Part shown: positions 1-8,401 of the stretch, one piece after another
How positions within the stretch are numbered: the first letter of the stretch is position 1
Layout of the letters: every line of letters begins with the position of its first letter
Origin: Planctomycetaceae bacterium
GTDB lineage: Bacteria > Planctomycetota > Planctomycetia > Planctomycetales > Planctomycetaceae
Length of the DNA stretch: 61,135 nt
Direction of reading: 5' to 3'
Assembly: GCA_020426345.1 (NCBI GenBank)
Contig: JAGQQE010000002.1
Coordinates: 1-61,135 of the forward strand
Translations under genes and position numbers: made by a program
Notes under the pieces: model-generated
What the model was told of the DNA's origin: nothing
Databases searched by the model: none
The model's input: only the letters and a program-made list of their open reading frames with translations

Positions 1-293
1 AGATTTGACACGGCCATACGGCGAAGTGACGGCCATTGCGGGACATAACAGCCAACATTCTTGACAGCGTTGACCCATCCGACAACCTACTCGCTTCAAT
101 CGGCTATCGAAACAGCAGACTCGAGAACCCTCGACAAAACGAACAGCGTCCAGTCTTCGGAGCCCCAGGCTGTTTTTCACTTCGCCAGCGGCCTGATCAT
201 GATAGGATGGCAGGGCGTGCATGTTGTCATGCAAGACTTTAACATCCCGGTCACCGTCACATCACAAATACTCAACACAGGAGTTGCTTGTTC
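1..293. other. 5' window edge, no gene recognised
   Basis: I find no convincing coding region here. Short open frames exist but have no family-like composition. A good -35-like TTGACA lies at 61-66, but no matching -10 is visible 16-18 bases downstream, so I do not call a promoter. The last bases contain AGGAG (279-283), the ribosome binding site of the next gene. Confidence 0.4.
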
Positions 294-1097
294 ATGCCAT
301 ATCTCAGCCGCGCCGTCAAATCCATGCCGCGTTTGCCCGGTTCATCTCCGGGTATAAGCCGATTCTGTCGAACGAACGCCTGCCTGGCCTTTGCTGTGAC
401 TGCATTGTTCGCTCAATCACCGGTACTGGCTCAGTCAAAACCTCCTGGCCCACCGATTCAGGAGAAAACCCTGACAGCAGAACCAACAGACCTGGTGGCT
501 CCGAAGGATGAAAAGCCGGCTGCCGGGAAGGATGATGGCTGGAAAATGCTGTTCAACGGCAAAGACCTGACAGACTGGAAGGTGACGAATTTTGGGGGCG
601 AGGGAGATGTTTTCGTCGAAGATGGTGCCATGGTCATTACCCAGGGAGCGGAATTGTCCGGCGCGCATACGGAGCAGAAAATCCCGAAAATCAACTACGA
701 AATTCAGTACGAAGCTCAGCGCTCTGCCGGAAGCGATTTCTTTGCCGGACTGACCTTCCCCGTGGCAGATGCCTCATGCTCTTTGATCCTGGGAGGCTGG
801 GGCGGCGGAGTTTGCGGGTTATCCAGTCTCGACGGAATGGATGCTTCAGAAAACGAAACAACATCCTATCGTGAATTCGAAAAGGGCAAGTGGTACAAGA
901 TCCGCCTGATTGTCACCGATAAGCGCATTGATGCGTGGGTCGATGACGATCACATGGTCGAAGTGGAAACCGAAGGGCGACGCATTTCCGTTCGGTTCGA
1001 AATGGAACGATCAAAGCCACTTGGGTTTGCGACATGGCAGACCACTGGTCGCATTCGCAATGCCAGAATCCGGTCTCTGCCTGCTGAGTCGAAATGA
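294..1097 (+). CDS. Secreted DUF1080 (3-keto-disaccharide hydrolase-like) protein
   Basis: A 267-residue exported protein with a hydrophobic signal segment ending near ALFAQSPVLAQ, then a Pro/Lys-rich linker and a DUF1080 domain. The domain begins with the typical GWKMLFNGKDLTDWKV motif and has the alternating beta-strand composition of concanavalin-like folds. Members of this very large planctomycete family are annotated as 3-keto-disaccharide hydrolases; the substrate here cannot be predicted. ATG at 294 is preferred because AGGAG lies 10 bases upstream; a TTG at 288 is closer to the site, and an internal Met at residue 11 is also possible. The stop overlaps the next gene in an ATGA, so the two are probably translationally coupled. 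The domain is clear, the activity is inferred. Confidence 0.85.
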   Translation: MPYLSRAVKSMPRLPGSSPGISRFCRTNACLAFAVTALFAQSPVLAQSKPPGPPIQEKTLTAEPTDLVAPKDEKPAAGKDDGWKMLFNGKDLTDWKVTNFGGEGDVFVEDGAMVITQGAELSGAHTEQKIPKINYEIQYEAQRSAGSDFFAGLTFPVADASCSLILGGWGGGVCGLSSLDGMDASENETTSYREFEKGKWYKIRLIVTDKRIDAWVDDDHMVEVETEGRRISVRFEMERSKPLGFATWQTTGRIRNARIRSLPAESK

Positions 1098-2182
1098 AAC
1101 GACTGTTCTTCCTGATCTTTGGTATTGGTGTTTCGGTCGCCTGCTTTGCAGCGTCACTGAGAGGGACCAACATCGATGAATTACAGACCGGGTTTGCCCA
1201 GGCGAATTACCTGACTTTGCCTGCCATGCTCGGTCTTCTCTTCGCTTTCTACTGGATGAAGACACAGCGTTGGGTCTGGCTGTTGTCTCCCGTGCGGCAG
1301 TTGACCGTCCGCGAACTTTTCCCCCCCATGCTGATCGGCTTCGCTGCAAATAATCTCCTGCCGGCCCACCTTGGCGAATTCGTTCGTGTGTTCATCGTTC
1401 GCCGTCGCTATGGAATTCCGGCCAGCACTGTTCTTTCAACCGTTGTGCTGGAACGAATCTTTGATGTCCTCGCCATCCTTGCATGGTTCTCAATTGGTCT
1501 GATGTATTCGGCGGATTTGCCGGAAGAATACCGCAAGGCAGCGCTGTTTTTCGGCGCAGCCTCTGCCGCAGTGGTTGTCTGCGTCGCCGTTTATCTCATC
1601 TGGACGGACTCGTTTCTGAATCTGCTGCGGGCCGTATGTCGCAAAGTGCCTTTTATTCCCCACAGTCTTTCCGACAAGATCGTCGGTATGCTTGCCAGTG
1701 GTGCTGAAGGGTTGTCCTCCCTTCGCAGCGGGAAAATGGTGCTGATGATCACCGTCAGTTCCCTGGTGCAGTGGTTGTTCAATGGAATGATCGCATGGGT
1801 TGCCCTGCGTGCATTCGGAATCCCCGTTACATTTGCAACGGGAATGATTGTGACGGGCGTCACCGCGATGGGCGTCACAATTCCATCAACGCCAGGCTAC
1901 TTTGGCGTCATCCAGATCTGCTTTAAGGTTGCTATGGGTGCTCAGGCGGTTAAGCCGGATCCATCGCTCGTGCTGGGTGCATCCCTTTACTACCACGTCA
2001 GCATGTATATTCCTGTCACGACTCTTGGAATGTACTTCCTGCATCAGTCCGGCCTGAATCTGAAGGATCTGAGCAAAGCCGCAGTCGATTCTGAACCGCA
2101 GGCACCTGCCGAAAAAGAGACGAACCCGACAATTCTGCTGCAACCGGGTAGTTCTGACTCAACCGGTCCCGATCCGACGTAG
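1094..2182 (+). CDS. LPG-synthase-type flippase-like membrane protein (UPF0104)
   Basis: A 362-residue polytopic inner-membrane protein with about eight hydrophobic segments. The stretch around residues 75-125 has the hallmark of the lysylphosphatidylglycerol synthase TM / UPF0104 family: a NNLLPAHLGEFVRV motif followed by a short basic loop and VVLERIFDVLA. A second signature, PSTPGYFGVIQ, comes near residue 265. Relatives flip or transfer lipid-linked groups; no synthase (aminoacyl transfer) domain is attached, so this is the membrane part only. The C-terminal tail after the last TM segment is polar and Pro/Ser-rich. ATG overlaps the DUF1080 stop. The 3' end converges on imuB with 30 bases between stops and no obvious hairpin. 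Confidence 0.85.
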   Translation: MKRLFFLIFGIGVSVACFAASLRGTNIDELQTGFAQANYLTLPAMLGLLFAFYWMKTQRWVWLLSPVRQLTVRELFPPMLIGFAANNLLPAHLGEFVRVFIVRRRYGIPASTVLSTVVLERIFDVLAILAWFSIGLMYSADLPEEYRKAALFFGAASAAVVVCVAVYLIWTDSFLNLLRAVCRKVPFIPHSLSDKIVGMLASGAEGLSSLRSGKMVLMITVSSLVQWLFNGMIAWVALRAFGIPVTFATGMIVTGVTAMGVTIPSTPGYFGVIQICFKVAMGAQAVKPDPSLVLGASLYYHVSMYIPVTTLGMYFLHQSGLNLKDLSKAAVDSEPQAPAEKETNPTILLQPGSSDSTGPDPT

Positions 2183-2212
2183 ACACTTCATGTCTGGATG
2201 CTGTGACTCTCG

Positions 2213-4243
2213 TCAATCAAAAAGACCGTGCAGCCACCACTGATTTGTCACCAGATCCCGATAAATCCAGAACAAAGACCCGACCGTAGTCCGAACCCGG
2301 TAGTAATCGCGCTGGATCGCATCGTCGTGCCACCATGCCGTTTGCAGACGTTCGGGGCCAATAATTTGTTCGATCCGATACGATTGTCCCTGCCACTGAA
2401 TTCCTTCCATCATCAGGGCAGCACTCGTTCGCTGCGGAAGCAGAAATGGCGCTGAGAGAAGTCGTACCGGGCGAAGTGGAGTCGTCACTGCAGACGTTCT
2501 GCCGTCCCCCTCAGCCGGCGTCGCCAGTTGATGAACGACGTCCTCGCGGTTGAGCGACAAAGTAGCCCCCTGAAGGTCAGGAACAGCAGGCGTCAGTCGA
2601 ACCGAATACTCTGGCCTGACATCATCGGCCTGGCGTGCCACCAGCACAGCATCCGCCCCCAGGCGACCATTCAGCCGGGAAATCAGCGTTGCCAGTTCAT
2701 CTGATGGGACAACATGCTGTGTCTCGTCAAATAAATCCTTTTGGCGGGCTGTCGGAAGTGGGCACGTCGTCGCAAGCAGATGGATTTTTTCGACCGACAG
2801 CGACAGCTTCATGGCTTCCAGTCGAAGCGACAACACATCCATCAGCAGGTCTGCTGCCTGAGTTGGTTTGACCGTTTCGACAATCAGAGTCCGCATTTCT
2901 TTTTTGGGCAGTGTCGACGCATTCTCAATCGACTGAGTCCTGAGCGAAACATCGGTGCTGGATGCACCTTCAGTCAGACAATGCAATTCGCCTTTTAACC
3001 GAATACAGCCAACATGACGACTGACGAATTGTTCGGCCATTTGAGCGACCAGATGATTCAAAACCTGAAGAATCTCATCGTGTTGAGAGGCGGGAAACTC
3101 AGAGCTCCATTCTGCCTCGATGGGGCTGCTTTCGGGAATCGGAACGATCAGTTCGTCATCCAGACCAGCCAATTGCTGCACTCGCCGAACACCGTCTATA
3201 CTCAGTCGCGATGGCAGGTCTTCTCGCGGCAAATCCAACAATTGCCGAATGGTCAGCAACCCCAGTTGCGACAGCACATCAATGTCCGAAGGAAGCAGCC
3301 GCGCCGCGTGAACTGGCAGTCGCCCCATTGAATCTGAATGCTGCCCGGGTGGCATAATCAGAATAGGAAGGTTCAGTGTCTGATCCCGACCTGCCGGGGT
3401 ACTGACCGATCGAATATGACCTCGCCCAGAGCTTCGGGCCATCCGAACGTCGCCATCATAATGAGCAAATGCCCATGCCGCCGCAATACTGTCAGTAACC
3501 GCGACACGACATCGATAGCCATTCGACTGCATGGTCCTGAGAAGCTGTTCTGCCAGGGCCGATTCGCCGCCAAACAAGGGCCCACATCCGGTAATCTCCA
3601 GAATCAGACAATCCGGTGCAGGCATTTGATCAAGCCCTGTGACCGGAGAGAACCGACGAGTCAGTTCGGCCAGAGAAATCAAACCGGCGCGATCTTCCAG
3701 AGGTTGCCATTCACGGAACTGGATTTCTGGCGGAGTTTTGACTTCCCGTTGACTTCTGCTGCGACCTGCGCTTTGGTGACTGCGTTGATTGAGCAAAGGA
3801 ACGGCCATGCTTCGAGCTTCGGCCAGGGGCATTCCCGGCCGAACACCTCGCTGCCATGCCTGGTCGCAGACAGCGATTACAGCAGGCCCGTTGCGTGCTG
3901 CCGGAAACAGAGTTCGAATCCATTTCAGATCCGTCAGCTCCAGTTCCTTTGCCCCGCCTTTCACGGATTTTCCGCGACCAGAGGTCTGCCTGAGCGAATG
4001 CGTCCTTTCTGAACGTCCGGCTGCGTCGCGAGTTCCGGACGGTCTGGCTTCATGAGAAGCACTGGCAGCTGCAACCCCCGATTGTGTAACCGGCATTGGC
4101 GAATGGATAGCCAGGGGTTCAGGATTTGAGAGACCTTTGGCCGTCTGTGATCCGGGTGACGCGGCTGTCAGCAGAAGTTGTTGCTGAAGACGCTGGATCG
4201 GCCAGTTCGGGAATCGTAAACAAAGCACCCGTTTCATCATCAA
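2213..4243 (-). CDS. imuB: ImuB-like Y-family polymerase homologue
   Basis: A 676-residue Y-family-like protein of the mutasome type. The N terminus KRVLCLRFPNWPIQRLQ and the C terminus (WWHDDAIQRDYYRVRT, then WWLHGLFD) are strongly ImuB-like. The first catalytic acidic motif of true Y polymerases is replaced by LRFPNW, and the palm motif reads LEITGCGPLFGGE, as in ImuB proteins considered catalytically inactive adaptors to the clamp and DnaE2. A low-complexity, Ser/Ala/Arg-rich insertion of roughly 80 residues (about 25-105) separates the N-terminal strand from the AWQRGVRPGMPLAEA helix. The first 125 bases overlap imuA in another frame. No dnaE2 lies in this window, so the polymerase partner must be elsewhere. 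Start at 4243; the next two codons are also ATG. Confidence 0.88.
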   Translation of the reverse strand: MMMKRVLCLRFPNWPIQRLQQQLLLTAASPGSQTAKGLSNPEPLAIHSPMPVTQSGVAAASASHEARPSGTRDAAGRSERTHSLRQTSGRGKSVKGGAKELELTDLKWIRTLFPAARNGPAVIAVCDQAWQRGVRPGMPLAEARSMAVPLLNQRSHQSAGRSRSQREVKTPPEIQFREWQPLEDRAGLISLAELTRRFSPVTGLDQMPAPDCLILEITGCGPLFGGESALAEQLLRTMQSNGYRCRVAVTDSIAAAWAFAHYDGDVRMARSSGRGHIRSVSTPAGRDQTLNLPILIMPPGQHSDSMGRLPVHAARLLPSDIDVLSQLGLLTIRQLLDLPREDLPSRLSIDGVRRVQQLAGLDDELIVPIPESSPIEAEWSSEFPASQHDEILQVLNHLVAQMAEQFVSRHVGCIRLKGELHCLTEGASSTDVSLRTQSIENASTLPKKEMRTLIVETVKPTQAADLLMDVLSLRLEAMKLSLSVEKIHLLATTCPLPTARQKDLFDETQHVVPSDELATLISRLNGRLGADAVLVARQADDVRPEYSVRLTPAVPDLQGATLSLNREDVVHQLATPAEGDGRTSAVTTPLRPVRLLSAPFLLPQRTSAALMMEGIQWQGQSYRIEQIIGPERLQTAWWHDDAIQRDYYRVRTTVGSLFWIYRDLVTNQWWLHGLFD

Positions 4244-4895
4244 TCTTCAGCAGCACACTTTGCTGACGTTGCAAAACAGACTGACGCGACTTCAGAACAC
4301 GAATGGAAATCGCTTTGCCAACATCGTGGCAGGGTAACGTGACTCGTGAAACGTGCAAACGCAGATCCGCCCACGACGATTGCATCAGCACCGAAGACGG
4401 GCGCATTAAAAATATGGTGACGCCGCTTCGTTCGACGGCCAGTTGAAGACGCCGCAACGCCGTCGATGAAACTCGATCCAGCCAGCAAAGAATGGCCCGC
4501 ACTCCCACCGACCTTGCCGTTTGTTCAAGTGCCCAAAGCATTTCCTGTTGTGGCGGTCGAATCAGCAGAAGGCGACTCAGGGGAATTCCGGCACTGCCGG
4601 CAGCCAGTGGATAAAAGTCTCGTCGGCTGTCAATCACCGCCAGACATCCGGGCTTTTTTAACTGTGGCCGCAGACAATTCAGGGCGACGGTGGTGGCCGC
4701 GGATCCAGGCTGATCACTCACCCATTCCACCAGAGAAGCTGTCGGAAATCCACCATCCGGCAGAAGCTGGTTCAGCGCAGAATAGTCGGACGCCACGACA
4801 TCCTGAGTGATGCCCACCGTGAATGACTTATTCAACTGCCGCCGCAAATCATGCAGCGTATCTGACTGAGCAGACGCGGACCTTGCAGCGTTCAC
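4119..4895 (-). CDS. imuA: ImuA-like RecA-fold mutasome protein
   Basis: A 258-residue protein with the ImuA pattern. An N-terminal helix is followed by LLPDGGFPTASLVEWVS and a degenerate P-loop region (PGSAATTVAL, no GKT), then VIDSRRDFYP and the LLLIRPPQQEMLWALEQT segment typical of the RecA-like ImuA/SulA family. In known systems ImuA acts with ImuB and DnaE2 in damage-induced translesion synthesis. Start is GTG at 4895, preceded by a purine-rich AAGGGGGTCAGGGA. The last 125 bases overlap the imuB start region, a much longer overlap than the usual few bases. The promoter upstream carries a candidate SOS operator (4953-4973). It lies directly upstream of imuB, and the pair is almost certainly one transcript. 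Confidence 0.85.
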   Translation of the reverse strand: MNAARSASAQSDTLHDLRRQLNKSFTVGITQDVVASDYSALNQLLPDGGFPTASLVEWVSDQPGSAATTVALNCLRPQLKKPGCLAVIDSRRDFYPLAAGSAGIPLSRLLLIRPPQQEMLWALEQTARSVGVRAILCWLDRVSSTALRRLQLAVERSGVTIFLMRPSSVLMQSSWADLRLHVSRVTLPCHDVGKAISIRVLKSRQSVLQRQQSVLLKIDDETGALFTIPELADPASSATTSADSRVTRITDGQRSLKS

Positions 4896-4942
4896 AGTCC
4901 CTGACCCCCTTCTCCGACCATCATCGGCAATTCAGCGAGGGC

Positions 4943-4973
4943 TTTTTAAGATTGTTGATATTAACTGTCAACA
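4943..4973 (-). promoter_or_regulatory. imuA promoter with palindromic operator candidate
   Basis: On the minus strand a perfect -35 TTGACA (plus 4966-4971) is followed by a 17-base spacer and a TAAAAA -10 (plus 4943-4948, 4/6 match). The perfect inverted repeat TGTTGA-N9-TCAACA (4953-4973) covers the -35 box and most of the spacer. A repressor bound there would block RNA polymerase. Given the SOS role of imuAB in other bacteria, LexA is the obvious candidate, but this is inference. Predicted transcription start is about 40 bases before the GTG. Confidence 0.55.
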
Positions 4974-5042
4974 TCAACTCTAATGGCCAGCCGGATCAAA
5001 TTCCTGCGGCTGCAATTTGTCTGAGGCCTGGATAACTTTCGA

Positions 5043-5876
5043 CTACCAGTCAGCCTGAACACCCGACGTTTCGGGAGATTCCGACGTACTTTCAGAGCTG
5101 TCATCGGCGGACGCTGCCATTTCCGTCACTCGATTCTGCCAGAAGCTGACAAACTGCCGATCAACACCTCGCCAGCGGCAAAAAGATCCGACGGCCATGT
5201 CAATCCAGTCGTGATCCAGCTCCATGTCGGCCTGTTCCGGCAGCACCCCCGAACCCGGTAAAGAGGCGGCAAAATTCAGCCAGCGTGCACTCCAGTCGTC
5301 GTTGTCGTCCCCGCTGCGAACCTGATCAACCAGCACAATTCGATTCAGAATGGATCGCAGAATCTCCGGAAGCACCATCGACTGAAATTCACTGGTCTGC
5401 ACAAGTGCTTTGCGAGACACCAATCGAGAATTCACCAGCAATAAAGGTTCATCCGAGAAATCCAGACGCCAGACCTCACGTCCCAGGTCCTGCGATTTCA
5501 CCGGCAGCAGCGGTACACGCAACAACGATTCACGATGGCTGTCCTGCGGATGAATTCGATCCGCAACACCCAGCAACCGACCTCGGGGAACATCTGTCGA
5601 AACAATTTTCACCCGGAACCTCAAACCGGACAGTGATCCAAATTCGGACAGTCGACAGTTGGAAGGCACGTCAATCTGTTCGACAGTTCCAAATTCAAAC
5701 CGGGAAAGCTCAAGCTGCCGGTAGGCTTCAATGACAACTCTCGCCGTTGGTGGAAATTTATAAGACGCTAACTCCAGCCTGGCATGGAAGGTTTCAATGC
5801 CACCAATTCCGGTCACGCTGATTTGTACGTGACTGTGTGAGATGCGTCGGCGTCCAGTGAAGTTCAGGCGAGGCAT
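5043..5876 (-). CDS. Hypothetical protein, unknown family
   Basis: A 277-residue protein I do not recognise. It begins PRLNFTGRRRISHSHVQISV and has a beta-rich N-terminal half with several R-x-x-L-x-V strands (about residues 1-125). A helical C-terminal half follows with FCRWRGVDRQFVSFWQN, and the protein ends in an acidic Ser-rich tail. There is no signal peptide or membrane segment, so it is probably cytoplasmic. The codon pattern is like its neighbours and the frame is intact over its whole length. It lies upstream of imuA on the same strand, with 147 bases between, but imuA has its own promoter there. An ATP-dependent phage- or DNA-related role cannot be argued from sequence. Confidence 0.6.
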   Translation of the reverse strand: MPRLNFTGRRRISHSHVQISVTGIGGIETFHARLELASYKFPPTARVVIEAYRQLELSRFEFGTVEQIDVPSNCRLSEFGSLSGLRFRVKIVSTDVPRGRLLGVADRIHPQDSHRESLLRVPLLPVKSQDLGREVWRLDFSDEPLLLVNSRLVSRKALVQTSEFQSMVLPEILRSILNRIVLVDQVRSGDDNDDWSARWLNFAASLPGSGVLPEQADMELDHDWIDMAVGSFCRWRGVDRQFVSFWQNRVTEMAASADDSSESTSESPETSGVQADW

Positions 5877-6160
5877 GGTGTGATTCGTTCAGGATATTTG
5901 CAGGTGCCCCCATTGACACGGGCAACACTGTGCCAGCTACCCAACAACTTTTTCAAGCGCGAATCGGATTTTCCAACCGACAAAAAGCAAGCCAACCTGC
6001 CTGGGCCATTCGGTGAGAAAAATTGGCAACCATTTCTCCATTCCCACACCAGAATACGCCAAATCAGCGATGATCACACCAACAGCAGCATTGACCCTAC
6101 ACCCGGTATACAACACTATACGCACCAGTTCTTTTCCACTTACCTTCAGGAGCTCCAAAG

Positions 6161-6387
6161 ATGACGAGTCGAAGTGTCCCCAGGTGGATGCTGGTCGATT
6201 TGTGGTCCGATGACAGCGCCATATGCCCTGGGGCAGTCGATGTCGTGACGCCAGGCAATGCGACCGGGCCCGCGTCGTGAGCCTGATCAATGGGACATCC
6301 AGTTTCAGCAACAAGTATGTCTCGGGGCAATTGCGTTACGAACCTGTCGGGGGGAAGTTTTCAGTGCTGACAAACTTGGGTGCCTGA
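6161..6387 (+). pseudogene. Possible frameshifted small gene
   Basis: ATG at 6161 follows TTCAGGAGCTCCAAAG, with AGGAG 8-9 bases upstream, an unusually good start signal. The frame stays open for only 39 codons (stop TGA 6278-6280), beginning MTSRSVPRWMLVDLW. Just before that stop a second frame opens that reads VVSLINGTSSFSNKYVSGQL and continues to a TGA at 6385-6387. The join near 6262-6280 looks like one gene of about 75 codons with a single frameshift. Alternatively the first 39 codons are a real small protein and the rest is chance. I recognise no family. Confidence 0.3.
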
Positions 6388-6554
6388 CGAACTCATCGGG
6401 AGACTGCGCAACAACACCCGTCGCTGACCCGGATGTTCATGCCACAGCGCCAAATTCGAAAACATTTGTGAAGTCAGGACCATGTTAATGGTAACGCTCT
6501 GTGAGGACACCAACTGGTATACGAGACCTTGCAGTAGGAACTGACCTGACAACC

Positions 6555-6585
6555 TTCCGCCGAGGCACTTCTGCTCTCGGCGGAA
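6555..6585 (+). promoter_or_regulatory. Perfect 10-bp hairpin in the DUF1559 leader
   Basis: TTCCGCCGAG (6555-6564) and CTCGGCGGAA (6576-6585) form a perfect GC-rich stem with an 11-base loop, ending 23 bases before the ATG at 6609. No T-run follows, so it is not a classical terminator. It could stabilise or control the leader of the DUF1559 transcript. Confidence 0.4.
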
Positions 6586-6608
6586 CTTCTGGAATCGGGA
6601 GCCAAACA

Positions 6609-7538
6609 ATGAACGACGTCACGGTTTCATCGAGTGCTCGCAGAGGAGTGTCGCTGCCCGAGGTTCTTGTCGTGCTGGCAGTGATCGGCCTGCTGACAGC
6701 CCTTGTATTACCTGCAGTGCAGTCGGCGAGGGCAATGGCACGGCGAACCGAATGTTCGAATAACCTGCGACAAATCGGCATCGCAGCCCACCAATATCAT
6801 GAACAACACGGCTCGCTCCCGCCCTGCAGTGCCGGAGGCTTGTTGTTCAGCGTCCTGCCATACGTTGAGCAGCAGATGCGATTCGAAAACGCTTCCGAAT
6901 CACTGGCCCACCAGGACTTGGCCAGATCTCATGATATTCTGGGTGGGATCACCACATATATTTGCCCGGACGACATTCTTTGTGATCCCGAAGGTGGGGC
7001 AAGTTATGTCCTCAACAAAGGGTCCATACCTCCAACCGAAGAGAGGGCTGGGTTCAATCAGTTCAGTAACGGTGTCAGATTCAGAGAAGTCACGGATGGT
7101 CTCTCCCAGACAGCCTTTGTCAGTGAAAGCGTCAACACCGCCTTCGACCTGATGTCTCCGGATCCATATGATGGCCCACGAGGCCTGGGCGTTTGGCTTA
7201 CCTGGGCCCCGACTCCCTGTGACTTATCATTCAAGTGGATGGCCGATCGCTGTTCAGAGGATGCGGATGCACGACCGGCGGACTACGGAAGTTCCGGCGG
7301 ACGAGTGCTGTCGCTTACCAATGGATATAATCATGCCCTGCCACCCCATCGAGGCTCCTGTTTTTCAGGAACGAATCCCTGCTTTATCGATGTAATATCG
7401 GCCGTCAGTGGACACATTGGAGGCGTCAATGTCCTTCTGGCAGATGGATCGGTCAGGTTTGCTTCCGCCTCAATTGATCGCGATCTGTGGACATCCATTG
7501 GAACCATCCACAACGGAGATCAGGTGACCGAATGGTAA
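6609..7538 (+). CDS. DUF1559 pseudopilin-like protein
   Basis: A 309-residue protein with a type IV prepilin/type II pseudopilin N terminus. A short basic leader (SSARRG) is followed by VSLPEVLVVLAVIGLLTALV; the residue after the Gly is V and Glu is at +5, as processed by a prepilin peptidase. The helix runs into SARAMARRTECSNNLRQIG, the signature of the DUF1559 (SBP_bac_10) family, which is vastly expanded in planctomycetes. The end, HIGGVNVLLADGSVRF, is the family's usual C-terminal motif. Start at 6609 is chosen because a longer frame to 6501 adds 36 residues before the short leader; GGGAG lies upstream of 6609. The stop overlaps the next ATG in ATGGTAA, so the next gene is coupled. The protein is likely exported to the envelope; its function in planctomycetes is not established. 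Confidence 0.9.
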   Translation: MNDVTVSSSARRGVSLPEVLVVLAVIGLLTALVLPAVQSARAMARRTECSNNLRQIGIAAHQYHEQHGSLPPCSAGGLLFSVLPYVEQQMRFENASESLAHQDLARSHDILGGITTYICPDDILCDPEGGASYVLNKGSIPPTEERAGFNQFSNGVRFREVTDGLSQTAFVSESVNTAFDLMSPDPYDGPRGLGVWLTWAPTPCDLSFKWMADRCSEDADARPADYGSSGGRVLSLTNGYNHALPPHRGSCFSGTNPCFIDVISAVSGHIGGVNVLLADGSVRFASASIDRDLWTSIGTIHNGDQVTEW

Positions 7539-8080
7539 GAAGACATACAACCTGGATCGTCTTTGCTGTGGTTGTGCTGGCCGGTTTGTATTGGACATTT
7601 CGAGACAGGGGACCTGCACCGCCTTACATTTTTTATACGAAGCCGTTAACAGGACACTTGTCCCCTCCTGATGTAGACGTTCCTGTTGAGCCACTGGCAG
7701 GCAAAGTCGTCATCAAGCTGGGTGATCAGGAATGCGGACCGCAGCCAATTCACCTGAAATCCAATACGAAGGTGGACGTCTCTGGCTTTCTCGTTCCCGC
7801 GGAAGAGTTAAACAATGGAAGGTGTATCGAGTCGGTACAGCTGGGTATTGCTTACAAAGATCGAAACCGTTTGGGCTGGTCCGTTGGACAGGAAGTGGGC
7901 CTCGGAGGGCCTGGCACCTGCGAGTATCCAGGCGGGCCACTGACGCGCCACATTGAGGGCGCCTGGCAGATTCCGGAAGTGACGGGAGAAGCCTGGATTA
8001 TCGTTCTTATATCCGTCACGGAATCCGGAAAGATCAGGCCGTGGCACACCGCTGCGACGTTTCCCGTAGTGTTCGACTAG
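7532..8080 (+). CDS. Small membrane-anchored hypothetical protein
   Basis: A 182-residue protein with one N-terminal hydrophobic segment after two Arg (VRRHTTWIVFAVVVLAGLYW), followed by an exported domain of about 150 residues that is beta-rich and contains two Cys (CGPQP and CIESVQ) plus GPGTCEYPGG. The start is ATG 7532, inside the stop region of the DUF1559 gene. In planctomycetes DUF1559 genes are often followed by such small partner genes. I recognise no domain. The coupling suggests that it is made together with, and may interact with, the pseudopilin-like protein; that is inference. Confidence 0.65.
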   Translation: MVRRHTTWIVFAVVVLAGLYWTFRDRGPAPPYIFYTKPLTGHLSPPDVDVPVEPLAGKVVIKLGDQECGPQPIHLKSNTKVDVSGFLVPAEELNNGRCIESVQLGIAYKDRNRLGWSVGQEVGLGGPGTCEYPGGPLTRHIEGAWQIPEVTGEAWIIVLISVTESGKIRPWHTAATFPVVFD

Positions 8081-8401
8081 AACGTCATCGTGGCCAGACA
8101 ACAACAATCCGCTGTGTAATGAACAAGAAGCGATGAAATTCAAATCCATTGCTGCTGGTTCGGGCTGACCCAATGCAGGCAATTTGCTGACACCATCAAA
8201 ACAGTTTCGATCGATGCTCTCCCGGAATGGAGGTTTTCCGCACTTATCATGTAATGATTCTGCCAATGCTGCGTCCAACCCCATAGCGGCACGATCCAGA
8301 AGCCAGCGCACAACGGATGCCTGGTGACACTCACTGGCTGAAACTGTTGCCTTCGCTGGATCGAGGAACACAGGCCCAACGTCAGACAGGCAGAGTTCGA
8401 T
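8081..8401. other. 321-bp intergenic region, nothing recognised
   Basis: There is no convincing gene, hairpin or promoter. A minus-strand open frame (8371 down to 7808) crosses this region and continues antisense into the previous gene. It has no family resemblance and no start signal, so I treat it as chance. Confidence 0.4.

Larger units (their letters stand above)
5877..6608. other. 732-bp gene-poor intergenic region
   Basis: This divergent region lies between the unknown minus-strand gene and the DUF1559 gene. It contains a possible broken gene (6161-6387) preceded by a good AGGAG, a possible weak promoter (TTGACC at 6091-6096 followed by AT-rich CACTATAC), and a perfect 10-bp hairpin (6555-6585). 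A minus-strand open frame here (5937-6314) has no protein-like features and I do not call it. Confidence 0.5.

Noticed and set aside
61-90. Promoter for the DUF1080 gene at TTGACA 61-66
   Set aside because: The -35 is perfect but no acceptable -10 is seen at 16-18 bases.
3338-4012. Open frame of 224 codons on the plus strand
   Set aside because: It lies entirely inside imuB on the other strand, has no family-like sequence and no start signal.
5937-6314. Minus-strand open frame of 125 codons in the gene-poor region
   Set aside because: Composition is not protein-like and no start signal is seen; the plus-strand AGGAG-ATG at 6161 is a better candidate.
7808-8371. Minus-strand open frame of 187 codons across 8081-8371
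   Set aside because: About half is antisense to the small anchored protein; no recognised motifs or ribosome site.
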